Source of the DNA: Geobacillus thermocatenulatus
GTDB taxonomy: Bacteria; Bacillota; Bacilli; Bacillales; Anoxybacillaceae
Assembly (NCBI RefSeq): GCF_002217655.1
Contig: NZ_NEWK01000001.1
Span: forward strand, 1,188,001-1,252,000
Direction: 5' to 3'
DNA length: 64,000 nucleotides
The notes beneath the pieces were generated by a model. The model was not told the DNA's origin and ran no database searches. It was given only the letters and a program-made list of their open reading frames with translations. A program made the position numbers and the translations under genes. Positions 26,088 through 34,465 of this stretch are shown here, in pieces. The first letter of the stretch is position 1; every line of letters begins with the position of its first letter.

Positions 26088-26462
26088 CTACGCTTTTTTC
26101 TTCACTTTCCCGGTCCATGTTTTAAATCCGCCTTTTAAATGGTACAAGTCGCGGTATCCTTTTCGGTAGAGCATTTGCGCGGCCCGCCCGCTGCGCAGTC
26201 CGTTTTGGCAGTACAAATAGATCGGCTGGTCTTTGCGCAATTCTTTCATGCGCACGCGAAGCTGCGTGAGCGGGATGTTGCGCGCCCCTAAAATATGTCC
26301 AGCCGCAAACTCATCCGGTTCGCGGACATCAATCAATTGCGCTTTCCGGTAGCCGGCGCGGAATTCTTCTTCCGTCAACGATTTGACAATTCGTCTTTGC
26401 CAAATGTAGGTGATCACCGAATAAATGATGATCGCGCCGAGAATAATGAGCAATGCTTCCAC
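26088..26462 (-). CDS. yqhL: Membrane-anchored rhodanese-domain protein
   Basis: 124 aa. An N-terminal transmembrane helix (about 3-20) is followed by a single rhodanese domain with [21 protein letters not shown] and the active-site cysteine loop [12 protein letters not shown] (about 84-95). Rhodanese domains carry sulfur as a Cys persulfide. It is divergent from lipM, as in B. subtilis. Substrate unknown. Confidence 0.92.
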   Translation of the reverse strand: MEALLIILGAIIIYSVITYIWQRRIVKSLTEEEFRAGYRKAQLIDVREPDEFAAGHILGARNIPLTQLRVRMKELRKDQPIYLYCQNGLRSGRAAQMLYRKGYRDLYHLKGGFKTWTGKVKKKA

Positions 26463-26672
26463 CCCATCATGCCTCCCTTCGCTTCGTCTGCTATTTCCTA
26501 TTATATAAAGTCGCCGCCGGGAAGCAAAGAGATTTTCGCCATGCCATTTTTCTTTCCTTCACCGGCGTTGTTTGCTAAACTAATAAAGGCGGCCAAAAGT
26601 GTCCCGCCCCTTGGCGGTGGTCGACAAGCCGCCGCAGCGTTTAGAGTATGGAACAATAGAGAAGGTGGAACG

Positions 26673-27509
26673 ATGGCAAAAGAAGTATGGCGCTTTATCG
26701 ATTCCGGCTATTGCCCGCCGGCGTTCAATATGGCGCTCGATGAGGCGCTTCTCGATTGGCACAGCGAAGGCAAAATTCCGCCGACGATCCGCTTTTACGG
26801 CTGGAATCCGCCGACGTTGTCGATTGGTTATTTTCAAAAAGTGGAGAAAGAAATTGATTTAGAGGCGGTGAAACGGCACGGCCTCGGCTTTGTCCGTCGG
26901 CCGACCGGCGGGCGCGGCGTCCTGCACGATAAAGAATTGACATACAGCGTGATCGTCTCCGAGTCGCACCCGGCGATGCCGAAGACGGTGACGGAAGCAT
27001 ACCGCGTCATTTCCCAAGGCATTTTAGAGGGATTTCGTTATCTTGGATTGGATGCGTATTTTGCCGTGCCGAGGACAGAAGAAGAGAAAGCCGATTTGCG
27101 TAGCCCGCGTTCGGCTGTTTGTTTTGACGCGCCGTCATGGTACGAACTTGTCGTTGAGGGGCGGAAAATCGCCGGCAGCGCGCAAACGCGGCAAAAAGGC
27201 GTCATTTTGCAGCATGGTTCGATTTTGCTCGATTTGGACGAAGACTTGCTGTTCAGCTTGTTTAAATATTCAAACGAGCGGGTGAAAGAGCGTCTGCAGC
27301 GCGATTTTAAAAAGAAGGCGGTCGCGATCAACGAGTTGACGAGCCGCACGGTGACGATCGAGGAAGCGAAAGAGGCGTTTTACAAAGGATTTGAAAAAGG
27401 ATTGAACATCGTATTGGAACCGTACACGCTCACCGCCGAAGAGCGGGCGTACGTCGAAGAGCTGGCGCGGACGAAATACGAAAGCGACGAATGGAACTTC
27501 AAGCGCTGA
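26673..27509 (+). CDS. lipM: Octanoyl-[GcvH]:protein octanoyltransferase (lipoate synthesis)
   Basis: 278 aa from ATG 26673, the same length as B. subtilis LipM. It moves octanoyl from acyl carrier protein to GcvH, the first step of lipoate formation. The nucleotide-like fold motif [19 protein letters not shown] (about 73-91) and the catalytic cysteine in [12 protein letters not shown] (about 150) are seen. Reading further upstream gives no conserved sequence. Its product supports the glycine cleavage system encoded close by. Confidence 0.95.
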   Translation: MAKEVWRFIDSGYCPPAFNMALDEALLDWHSEGKIPPTIRFYGWNPPTLSIGYFQKVEKEIDLEAVKRHGLGFVRRPTGGRGVLHDKELTYSVIVSESHPAMPKTVTEAYRVISQGILEGFRYLGLDAYFAVPRTEEEKADLRSPRSAVCFDAPSWYELVVEGRKIAGSAQTRQKGVILQHGSILLDLDEDLLFSLFKYSNERVKERLQRDFKKKAVAINELTSRTVTIEEAKEAFYKGFEKGLNIVLEPYTLTAEERAYVEELARTKYESDEWNFKR

Positions 27510-27637
27510 GCAGCGACGCGGTAAATCGTTCGTTTTCCGGTAAAAACAGCGGCACTCCCCCGTTTTTCTCCGCTTTTCGCCTTGTTTTGTTTTTTTTTTT
27601 TTTTTTGCTTGACAAAATGAAATCATTTGTTCTCTTT

Positions 27638-27689
27638 AACAATATATAGTATGATTTTCGTAAAAAATCATACTATATATTGTTTTTTT
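27638..27689 (+). promoter_or_regulatory. Perfect 21-bp inverted repeat with NrdR-box-like halves and a T run, upstream of nrdJ
   Basis: Arms at 27638-27658 and 27664-27684 are exact reverse complements with a 5-nt loop, followed by TTTTT. Inside each arm lies a box of the NrdR type (ACAATATATAGT and ACTATATATTGT), with centres 33 bp apart, about three helical turns, as for paired NrdR sites. A weak promoter (TTGTTT 27680-27685, 17 bp, TAAGGT 27703-27708) overlaps the second box. It could act as operator, lipM terminator, or both. A 17-bp T tract (27590-27606) lies just upstream. The rest of 27510-27771 shows no gene. Confidence 0.6.
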
Positions 27690-27771
27690 CTGTTTGATAT
27701 GGTAAGGTAGAGAAGACAGGACAACTTTGCCAAAAACATGAGAGATTATATAAAAGAGGAGAGATAGGAGA

Positions 27772-28557
27772 ATGACGGTGGCGTCGTCCGAAAAAATGAA
27801 AATCAATATTGACAAGCTGAACGAGGATATTCGCCTATTTCCGCAAGTGCATCCGATTACGCCGGATATGCACATCACCCATAAAGGCGTATCCCGTTTG
27901 GTCATGCTTGACCGTTATTCGTTTAAGGATACGGAAAAGCTGACGCTCACACCGGGCGATTTCGTTGTGTTGACGATCAAGGAGGATCCGAAATTCCCGG
28001 CACGAGGGCTCGGGTTTATCGTCGACATCGATTGGGAGGCGAAAAAGGCGCGCGTCCAGGTGGAGGATGAGTACCGGCACGTGCTCGAAGGGGAAGAGGC
28101 AAAGACCGGCATTGTCGTTCGGTCGCTTGACATTATCGACAAGCCGCTCGAGATTTTCTATGAGCAAATCGCCAAGCGCAATGCGACCGGGCTGGCGGCG
28201 GTGGAAAAGACGGAAGAAAAGCGGAAAGAGTGGTTCGAAAAGTTTTATCAAGAGCTCGCCAGCTTGAATTTTGTTCCGGCCGGCCGCGTGTTGTACGGGG
28301 CGGGTTCAGGCAAGGAAGTGACGTATTTCAACTGCTATGTGATGCCGTTTGTGAAAGACTCGCGCGAAGGCATTTCCGAACATCGGAAGCAGGTGATGGA
28401 AATTATGAGCCGCGGCGGCGGCGTTGGGACGAACGGCTCGACATTGCGGCCGCGCCATACGCTTGCGCGCGGGGTGAACGGCAAATCGTCCGGGTCGGTC
28501 TCATGGCTTGACGACATTGCGAAGCTGACCCACCTTGTTGAGCAAGGTGGCTCCCGT
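27772..28557 (+). CDS. nrdJ: Adenosylcobalamin-dependent ribonucleotide reductase NrdJ, exon 1
   Basis: Codons 1-262 of a class II reductase, ending ...WLDDIAKLTHLVEQGGSR. It begins at ATG 27772 after GGAG. The enzyme makes deoxyribonucleotides with coenzyme B12 and does not need oxygen. The N-terminal effector region and the first active-site Cys (TYFNCYVM) are visible. An in-frame stop follows immediately at 28558 because a group I intron is inserted; translation would truncate unless the RNA is spliced. Joined to 28961-30748 the product is 857 aa, with the join inside a conserved GGSRRGAQM loop. Confidence 0.93.
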
Positions 28558-28960
28558 TAATAAGGCGCCAGACGGCGGGAGTAAAATCTCGCGAATTGCT
28601 GGAACACCCTAAAGCCAACTTGACCACAACGCAGCCGGTGACGGCAGACGTGACGGTTGGAAAACAAGTTGGATGCAACAATGGGCAACCAGCAGCCAAG
28701 CATCTCTGGAAACGGAGATGAAGGTTCAACGACTATTGAAACTTCCTACAGCCCTCGATACAATGATGATAACGAACGTTGTTTCGAGGGGAGAGAGGGC
28801 CATGGAAGGAGTAAATCGTAGCTTATGGCGACGAGGCTACGAGGCGCGAGACAGGGAAGCATTCTCTTCCCTGATGATATAGTCTGATCTCCGACCGAAA
28901 GGCGGAGAGCTAGGCAGAAATGACCTAGCCCACTCGTGAAAGCGAGTGAGTAACAATGTG
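28558..28960 (+). ncRNA. Group I intron (subgroup IA type) interrupting nrdJ
   Basis: 403 nt without a homing-endonuclease ORF. Paired by eye: P1, exon GCTCCCGT (28550-28557) with the internal guide GCGGGAGT (28575-28582), placing the U-G pair at the 5' site. P3 is TCTCGCG/CGCGAGA (28587-28593/28845-28851). P4 is TGCTGG/CCAGCA (28597-28602/28689-28694). P5 is CCC/GGG, P6 CATCTC/GAGATG. P7 is GACTA/TAGTC (28731-28735/28880-28884). Extra stems CCCTCGA/TCGAGGG and CGTAGC/GCTACG fit P7.1/P7.2. P8 is AGGGAAG/CTTCCCT. P9 stems follow, and the last base is G (28960). The core GATATAGTCTGATC is the classic S element. Confidence 0.93.
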
Positions 28961-30748
28961 CGCGGCGCCCAAATGATTATGCTGGCCGACTGGCACCCGG
29001 ACATTATCGAATTCATCGTCTCGAAAATGCAAAACCCTCGCATTTTGCGCTACCTGCTTGAAAATATGGAAGACGAGGGCATCAAAAAAGCAGCGCGCGA
29101 CAAGCTGAAATTCACGCCGCTCACCGAGCGGGAGCGGGCGATGTACGAAGCGATCGTCCGGTACAAAAACGCGCCTGACTACGGCGGATTCACTGAAGAG
29201 ATCATTAAAGACGCCGAAGAAAAACTGCGCGCCGGCGGTACATATACCGTGCACAATCCTGACTTTTTGACCGGCGCGAACATTTCCGTCTGCTTGACGA
29301 AAGAGTTCATGGAAGCGGTCGAAAAGGACGAAGAATACGCGCTCCGCTTCCCGGACGTGGAAACCTATTCCGAAGAGGAAATGCGCATTTACAACGAAAA
29401 ATGGCATGAAGTCGGCGATGTACGCGAATGGGAACAAATGGGCTATCGCGTCCGCGTCTACCGAAAAATCCGCGCCCGCGAGCTCTGGAAGCTGATCAAC
29501 ATTTGCGCGACGTATTCGGCCGAGCCGGGCATTTTCTTCATCGACAACGCCAACGAAATGACGAACGCCCGCGCGTACGGGCAAAAAGTCGTGGCCACCA
29601 ACCCGTGCGGGGAACAACCGTTGGCGCCGTATTCGGTATGCAACCTAGCCGCCATTAACTTGGCGAACATGGTCGACAAAGAACGGAAAGTCGTGGACTA
29701 CGAAAAACTGAAACGCACAGTCGAAATCGGGGTGCGGATGCAAGACAACGTCATTGACGCTACGCCATACTTCCTTGAGGAAAACAAAAAACAAGCGCTC
29801 GGTGAGCGCCGCATCGGCCTTGGCGTCATGGGGCTTGCCGACTTGCTCATTTACTGCGAAAAAGCGTACGGCTCCGAGGAAGGAAATCAACTTGTGGACG
29901 AGCTGTTCCGCACAATCGCCACGACCGCTTACCGGGCCTCGATCGAGTTGGCGAAAGAAAAAGGCAGCTTCCCGTTTTTGGTCGGCGAAACGGAGGAAGA
30001 GACGCGCAAGCTGCGTGAAGCGTTCATCAACACTGGCTACATGAAACGGATGCCGGAAGACATTCGCCAAGATATTTTGAAATACGGCATCCGCAACTCG
30101 CACTTGCTGACGGTGGCGCCGACGGGATCGACAGGGACAATGGTCGGCGTCTCAACCGGGCTTGAGCCGTACTTCTCGTTCTCGTACTACCGGAGCGGGC
30201 GCTTGGGCAAATTTATCGAAGTGAAAGCGGACATTGTCCAAGAATATTTGGACAAACATCCGGAAGCCGATCCGAACCACTTGCCGCCTTGGTTTGTGAC
30301 GGCGATGGACTTGCCGCCGGAAGCGCACGCCGATGTGCAGTGCATCATTCAACGCTGGGTCGACTCGAGCTTGTCAAAAACGGTCAACGCGCCGAAGGGC
30401 TACACCGTCGAGCAAGTGCAAAAAGTGTATGAGCGTCTGTGGCGCGGCGGCGCGAAAGGCGGAACCGTCTATGTCGACGGCAGCCGCGATGCGCAAGTGT
30501 TGACGTTAAAGGCTGAGGAGAATCAGATTGAAGAGCAACTTGAACTGCTTCCAGAGGAGCTCGAGGAAAAAGAAACGAAACGCCCCGTCGTGCTTGTGGA
30601 TACGATTCAAGATGTGCGCGCCACCGATGTGACGATCGGTTCCGAAATCGGCAATATTTGTCCGATTTGCCGCGAAGGGACGATCGAAGAGATCGGCGGC
30701 TGCAATACGTGCACGAACTGCGGCGCGCAGCTGAAGTGCGGGTTGTAA
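28961..30748 (+). CDS. nrdJ: Adenosylcobalamin-dependent ribonucleotide reductase NrdJ, exon 2
   Basis: Codons 263-857 of the spliced gene. It begins RGAQMIMLADWHPDIIEFI and contains NPCGEQPLAPYSVCNLAAIN (the NxCxE catalytic motif), APTGSTGTMVGVSTGLEP (phosphate-binding finger), and the C-terminal zinc-ribbon-like CPICREGT...CNTCTNCGAQLKCGL with redox cysteines. No ribosome site or start codon fits an independent gene, so expression must come from the spliced message. Confidence 0.93.
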   Translation, partial: RGAQMIMLADWHPDIIEFIVSKMQNPRILRYLLENMEDEGIKKAARDKLKFTPLTERERAMYEAIVRYKNAPDYGGFTEEIIKDAEEKLRAGGTYTVHNPDFLTGANISVCLTKEFMEAVEKDEEYALRFPDVETYSEEEMRIYNEKWHEVGDVREWEQMGYRVRVYRKIRARELWKLINICATYSAEPGIFFIDNANEMTNARAYGQKVVATNPCGEQPLAPYSVCNLAAINLANMVDKERKVVDYEKLKRTVEIGVRMQDNVIDATPYFLEENKKQALGERRIGLGVMGLADLLIYCEKAYGSEEGNQLVDELFRTIATTAYRASIELAKEKGSFPFLVGETEEETRKLREAFINTGYMKRMPEDIRQDILKYGIRNSHLLTVAPTGSTGTMVGVSTGLEPYFSFSYYRSGRLGKFIEVKADIVQEYLDKHPEADPNHLPPWFVTAMDLPPEAHADVQCIIQRWVDSSLSKTVNAPKGYTVEQVQKVYERLWRGGAKGGTVYVDGSRDAQVLTLKAEENQIEEQLELLPEELEEKETKRPVVLVDTIQDVRATDVTIGSEIGNICPICREGTIEEIGGCNTCTNCGAQLKCGL

Positions 30749-30771
30749 TGTTGAATGATGGGGTGAAGGAC

Positions 30772-30804
30772 ACGCTGGTTCTGCAAAGGAACCGGCGTTT
30801 TTTT
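30772..30804 (+). terminator. nrdJ terminator
   Basis: ACGCTGGTTC (30772-30781) pairs with GAACCGGCGT (30789-30798) with one wobble, then seven T residues. Confidence 0.88.
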
Positions 30805-30862
30805 ACATAAAGGAGAAAAGCGAAAATATAGTGGTAAAAGGGAGAAGGAAAGGGGGAGCGTC

Positions 30863-32275
30863 ATGATTGTCCATGTCGTAAAGCGCGGGGAGACGCTTTG
30901 GCAGTTGGCTCAGCGTTACGGCGTTCCACTCGAGCGGATTGTCGCCGCCAATGAACTGAGCGACCCGAACCGGCTAGCCGTTGGCCAAGCGCTCGTCATC
31001 CCGGTTCCATATCGCTACCATACTGTCCATGCGAGAGAAACGTTATGGCGCATTGCGCGCCAGTATGGGGTGGCGGTCGAGGTGATCGTACAGGCGAACC
31101 GGATCACGAATCCGTCGCTCCTTTATCCAGGGACAACGTTGTTCATCCCAGCGCGCATCCATACGGTGCAAAGCGGGGAGACGCTGGCGCAAATCGCTTC
31201 GTTCTACGGAGTGACGGTTCAGCAGCTGATCGAAGTAAACGATATTACCGATCCGAACTGGATCGCCCCTGGACAGCGGCTTATCATCCCGCCGGCGAAG
31301 CCGCTCATCGAGGTGAACGCATTTACGGTGGATCAAGGGGAGAAAGGAGCGGAGCAAGTGCGCGAAGTCGGCCGCCATTTGACCTATGCCGCGCCATTCG
31401 CCTACACGATCCGCGCCGATGGCGGGCTCAATCCGATCAATGATGCGGCATTCATTCAGGCGGCTTATGCCGCCCGTGTCGTGCCGATGATGACGATCAC
31501 GAACTTTACGTACCAAGACCCGGGCTCGAGGCTGGCGCAGACGATTCTGGCCGACGTTGCGCTGCAAACGCGATTGCTTGACAACGTCATTCAAGTGATG
31601 CGAGCAAAAGGGTACCGGGCGCTGAATGTCGATTTTGAAAACGTCTATCCGTCCGACCGCAAGCGGTATAACGAGTTTTTGCAGCAGGCGGCCAACCGGC
31701 TTCACGCCGAAGGGTATGTGTTATCGACGTCTCTGGCGCCCAAAATAAGCGCTGAACAAAAAGGGCTGCTGTACGAAGCGCACGACTACCCAGCCCACGG
31801 ACGCATCGCTGATTTTGTTGTCCTTATGACCTATGAGTGGGGCTACCGGTTTGGGCCGCCGCAAGCCATTTCGCCGGTGAATCAAATTCGGCGCGTGCTC
31901 GATTATGCGGTGACCGCCATTCCGCGTAGCAAAATCATGATGGGGTTTCAAATTTATGCCCGCGACTGGGTGCTGCCGCACGTGCCAGGGCAAGAGGCGG
32001 AAACGTTCAGCCCGAAAGAGGCGCTCGAGCGCGCCGTTCGCTACGGAGCATCCATTCAGTACGACCCCGTGGCTGCCTCGCCGTTTTACCGCTACACGGA
32101 CGAACACGGGCGCCAGCACGAAGTATGGTTTGAAGACGCCCGCAGCGCGTTGGCGAAATTTGAATTGGTGAAAGAATACGGATTGCGCGGAATCAGCTAC
32201 TGGGTGCTCGGGTATCCGTATCCGGAAAACTGGGTGCTGTTAGAAGACCATTTCCGCATTCGCAAGCGGGGATAA
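30863..32275 (+). CDS. SleL/YaaH-type spore cortex hydrolase: three LysM plus GH18
   Basis: 470 aa. Three LysM domains (about 1-47, 50-94, 96-141; GETLWQLAQRYGVPLERIV, RETLWRIARQYGVAVEVIV, GETLAQIASFYGVTVQQLI) precede a glycoside hydrolase 18 barrel with LNVDFENVYPSD as the active-site strand. SleL and YaaH are N-acetylglucosaminidases that degrade cortex fragments during germination. No signal peptide is seen, as usual for coat or cortex proteins of this family. It starts at ATG 30863 after AAAGGGGGAG. Not found between lipM and mntR in B. subtilis. Confidence 0.88.
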   Translation: MIVHVVKRGETLWQLAQRYGVPLERIVAANELSDPNRLAVGQALVIPVPYRYHTVHARETLWRIARQYGVAVEVIVQANRITNPSLLYPGTTLFIPARIHTVQSGETLAQIASFYGVTVQQLIEVNDITDPNWIAPGQRLIIPPAKPLIEVNAFTVDQGEKGAEQVREVGRHLTYAAPFAYTIRADGGLNPINDAAFIQAAYAARVVPMMTITNFTYQDPGSRLAQTILADVALQTRLLDNVIQVMRAKGYRALNVDFENVYPSDRKRYNEFLQQAANRLHAEGYVLSTSLAPKISAEQKGLLYEAHDYPAHGRIADFVVLMTYEWGYRFGPPQAISPVNQIRRVLDYAVTAIPRSKIMMGFQIYARDWVLPHVPGQEAETFSPKEALERAVRYGASIQYDPVAASPFYRYTDEHGRQHEVWFEDARSALAKFELVKEYGLRGISYWVLGYPYPENWVLLEDHFRIRKRG

Positions 32276-32284
32276 GCGGTTCGA

Positions 32285-32317
32285 GCGTATGCGCCGGTCA
32301 TCGGGCATGCGCTTTTA
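32285..32317. terminator. Terminator between the SleL-type gene and the convergent coiled-coil gene
   Basis: AGCG-TATGC pairs with GCATG-CGCT around GCCGGTCATCGG, followed by TTTTATTTTG. Confidence 0.65.
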
Positions 32318-32755
32318 TTTTGTTTCTTGGAGTTCGAGCCGCTTTTTTAGTTGATACATTTCCAGATCGTGCTGGCCGATCTTATGATTTAAATATTCAA
32401 TCGCAATGTTCGCGTTACGCCAATCATGTGACAGTATCTCGAACATACGCCGATGATCAGCCAGTTCGTCCTCGATTTTTTTGAAATGGCTGCGCGTTTC
32501 GATGATGAAATGGTCCAACTTTTCCTCGAGGCGCTGTTGTCGTTCTTCGAGGCGCTGTTGTCGTTCTTCGAGGCGTTGTTGTCGTTCTTCGAGGCGTTGT
32601 TGTCGTTCTTCGAGGCGTTGTTGTCGTTCTTCAAGGCGTTGTTGTCGTTCTTCAAGGCGCTGTTGTCCGGCTTCTAGTCGATCGAGGCGTTCATGAATCG
32701 GCTGCAACTCCTCTTTCAGCACTGAGCGAAGCAATTCGGCAAGCTCGTGAGACAT
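32315..32755 (-). CDS. Coiled-coil protein with seven identical heptads
   Basis: 146 aa. Residues 31-79 are seven copies of the unit QQRLEER (last with K), giving an uninterrupted heptad-like coiled coil. The N-terminal 30 residues (HELAELLRSVLKEELQPIHE) and the C-terminal 65 residues (LDHFIIETRSHFKKIEDELADH...LSHDWRNANIAIEYLNHKIGQHD) are also helical. Similar proteins with varying heptad numbers are common in Bacillaceae and some phages; the number of repeats may vary between strains. No function can be given. ATG 32755 has GGAGGG. Confidence 0.75.
   Translation of the reverse strand: MSHELAELLRSVLKEELQPIHERLDRLEAGQQRLEERQQRLEERQQRLEERQQRLEERQQRLEERQQRLEERQQRLEEKLDHFIIETRSHFKKIEDELADHRRMFEILSHDWRNANIAIEYLNHKIGQHDLEMYQLKKRLELQETK
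32519..32665 (-). repeat. Seven tandem 21-bp repeats inside the coiled-coil gene
   Basis: Seven in-frame 21-bp units. They differ only at a few silent positions (GCG/GTG-type third-base changes and a single CGA/CAA difference in the reverse reading), which indicates recent expansion or gene conversion. Confidence 0.9.
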
Positions 32756-33055
32756 TCTGCATCCCTCCTTTCAGTTTAGTTTTATTGTATCATTGCGTTC
32801 ATGAGATGTCATGGCAAATTGCAAAGGTGTGCGAATGTTTTGCAGGGCAATCTGTATGTTGGAACGAATATAGAGTAAGCGAAAGGCATGTGGGATCCGA
32901 AATTGCATCTGGATGGCATGATTGGCGGCCGAGAATACCAGCAAATTGTGGCTGAAACCGATGGACATGGCCGTTGGTTTCGCTGGGAGATGAACATATC
33001 AAATTAGGGGCAATGAGCCTTCCATGAAAAATCGTTGCCAAGCGAAAGAATCACG

Positions 33056-33084
33056 TGATTTCCCTCCCGCTTTGAATCATACTA
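33056..33084 (+). promoter_or_regulatory. Probable sigma-G promoter of splB
   Basis: TGATT (33056-33060), about 17 bp, and CATACTA (33078-33084), a full match to the sigma-G -10 consensus, lie 33 bp before the start codon. splAB in B. subtilis is made by sigma-G in the forespore. The 32756-33055 interval upstream contains a 39-residue ORF at 32888-33007 of unknown status and nothing else I can support. Confidence 0.65.
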
Positions 33085-33117
33085 ACATCAACATATGAAC
33101 AGTCTGGAGGGAAATGA

Positions 33118-34143
33118 ATGAAACCGTTTGTGCCCAAGCTTGTGTATTTCGAGCCGGAGGCGTTGTCGTACCCGCTCGGGCAGGAACTGTATGAGAAATT
33201 TACGCAAATGGGAATTGAGATTCGCGAGACGACATCGCACAACCAAGTGCGCGGCATTCCGGGAGAGACGGAGCTGGCCCGGTATCGAAATGCGAAATCG
33301 ACGCTCGTTGTTGGCGTGCGGCGGACGCTGAAATTTGATTCATCGAAGCCGTCAGCCGAATACGCCATTCCATTGGCAACCGGATGCATGGGCCATTGCC
33401 ATTATTGCTATTTGCAAACGACATTAGGAAGCAAGCCATATATCCGCGTGTATGTCAACTTGGACGACATTTTCGCTCAAGCGCAAACGTATATTGACGA
33501 GCGCGCACCCGAGATCACTCGCTTCGAGGCGGCATGCACGTCCGACATTGTCGGGATCGATCATTTGACCCATTCGCTGAAAAAAGCGATTGAATTTATC
33601 GGCGCGACCGACTACGGGCGGCTCCGATTTGTGACGAAGTATGAGCATGTCGATCATTTGCTTGATGCCCAACATAACGGCAAGACGCATTTTCGCTTCA
33701 GCGTCAATTCCCGCTACGTCATCCGCCATTTCGAGCCAGGGACGTCCTCCTTTGACGCGCGGCTTCAAGCCGCGCGCAAAGTGGCCGGCGCCGGCTATCA
33801 GCTCGGTTTTGTCGTTGCGCCGATTTACCGGCATGAAGGTTGGAAACAAGGGTATTTCGAATTGTTTGAGGAGCTCGCCCGGCAATTGGAAGGGGTGGAT
33901 TTATCTGACTTGACGTTTGAGCTCATCCAGCACCGGTTTACCAAGCCGGCCAAGCGGGTCATTGAGCAGCGTTACCCGAAAACCAAGCTCGATTTGGACG
34001 AATCGAAGCGCAAGTATAAGTGGGGGCGGTACGGCATCGGCAAATATGTGTACCGTGACGAGGAGGCGCGGGAGCTGGAGGAAACCATGCGCTCGTATAT
34101 TGCTCGCTTTTTTCCATCGGCCCAGGTGCAGTATTTTACGTAA
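33118..34143 (+). CDS. splB: Spore photoproduct lyase
   Basis: 341 aa. Radical SAM enzyme that reverses the spore photoproduct thymine dimer on germination. The cluster motif CMGHCHYC (CxxxCxxC, about 91-98) and the catalytic hydrogen-donor cysteine in AACTSDIVG (about 140-141) are present. Length equals the B. subtilis protein. It starts at ATG 33118 after GGAGGG. The small partner gene splA found in B. subtilis is not seen upstream. Confidence 0.96.
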   Translation: MKPFVPKLVYFEPEALSYPLGQELYEKFTQMGIEIRETTSHNQVRGIPGETELARYRNAKSTLVVGVRRTLKFDSSKPSAEYAIPLATGCMGHCHYCYLQTTLGSKPYIRVYVNLDDIFAQAQTYIDERAPEITRFEAACTSDIVGIDHLTHSLKKAIEFIGATDYGRLRFVTKYEHVDHLLDAQHNGKTHFRFSVNSRYVIRHFEPGTSSFDARLQAARKVAGAGYQLGFVVAPIYRHEGWKQGYFELFEELARQLEGVDLSDLTFELIQHRFTKPAKRVIEQRYPKTKLDLDESKRKYKWGRYGIGKYVYRDEEARELEETMRSYIARFFPSAQVQYFT

Positions 34144-34163
34144 TGTCCCCTTCATGGTATAAT
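34135..34163 (+). promoter_or_regulatory. Sigma-A promoter reading toward mntR
   Basis: TTTACG (34135-34140), 17-bp spacer, TATAAT (34158-34163). It overlaps the splB stop and would give an mntR leader of about 295 nt. Confidence 0.6.
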
Positions 34164-34302
34164 GGGATTGATTGCTATTTTTTGTTTGCTCGGGCGGCCG
34201 AATGCGGCAGAAAAAGCTGAAAATAAAGATTTCTCATATATGGATGCAATGAAAACGTTTCACATATCCTTATCCTTGACGGAAAAGCCGCTTATCCATT
34301 TT

Positions 34303-34332
34303 TCGACTGTCACGCCTTGGCGTGACAGTCGA
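34303..34332 (+). repeat. Perfect 14-bp palindrome in the mntR leader
   Basis: Arms TCGACTGTCACGCC (34303-34316) and its reverse complement (34319-34332) with a TT centre. No T run follows on either strand, so it is unlikely to be a simple terminator; it may be a protein site or RNA stem. The rest of 34170-34450 shows no supportable gene. Confidence 0.7.
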
Positions 34333-34465
34333 TCAAATGCTCGGTACAAGCTGCAAATGTTAAAACTTCAGATTGCATCTATATCGTTTTGATTGGTTCA
34401 TCAACAAGCCTGTTTGATGAGAGATGCTGACGGCCGTTGCATTACGTGATGGGAGGGGACGAACG

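Noticed and set aside
28673-28882. ORF of 69 codons inside the nrdJ intron
   Set aside because: It runs through the Q, R and P7-P8 core and has no similarity to LAGLIDADG, GIY-YIG or HNH endonucleases; coding is a by-product of the structured RNA.
28946-28960. GTG at 28946 as the start of an independent second gene
   Set aside because: No ribosome site; the codons before RGAQM belong to the intron's last stem and ωG. Splicing explains the layout better.
32453-32677. Rightward ORF with many FEALLSF repeats
   Set aside because: It is the antisense reading of the heptad repeats in the coiled-coil gene.
34162-34392. 76-codon ORF upstream of mntR
   Set aside because: Lies directly on the promoter and palindrome, has no ribosome site and no recognisable family.
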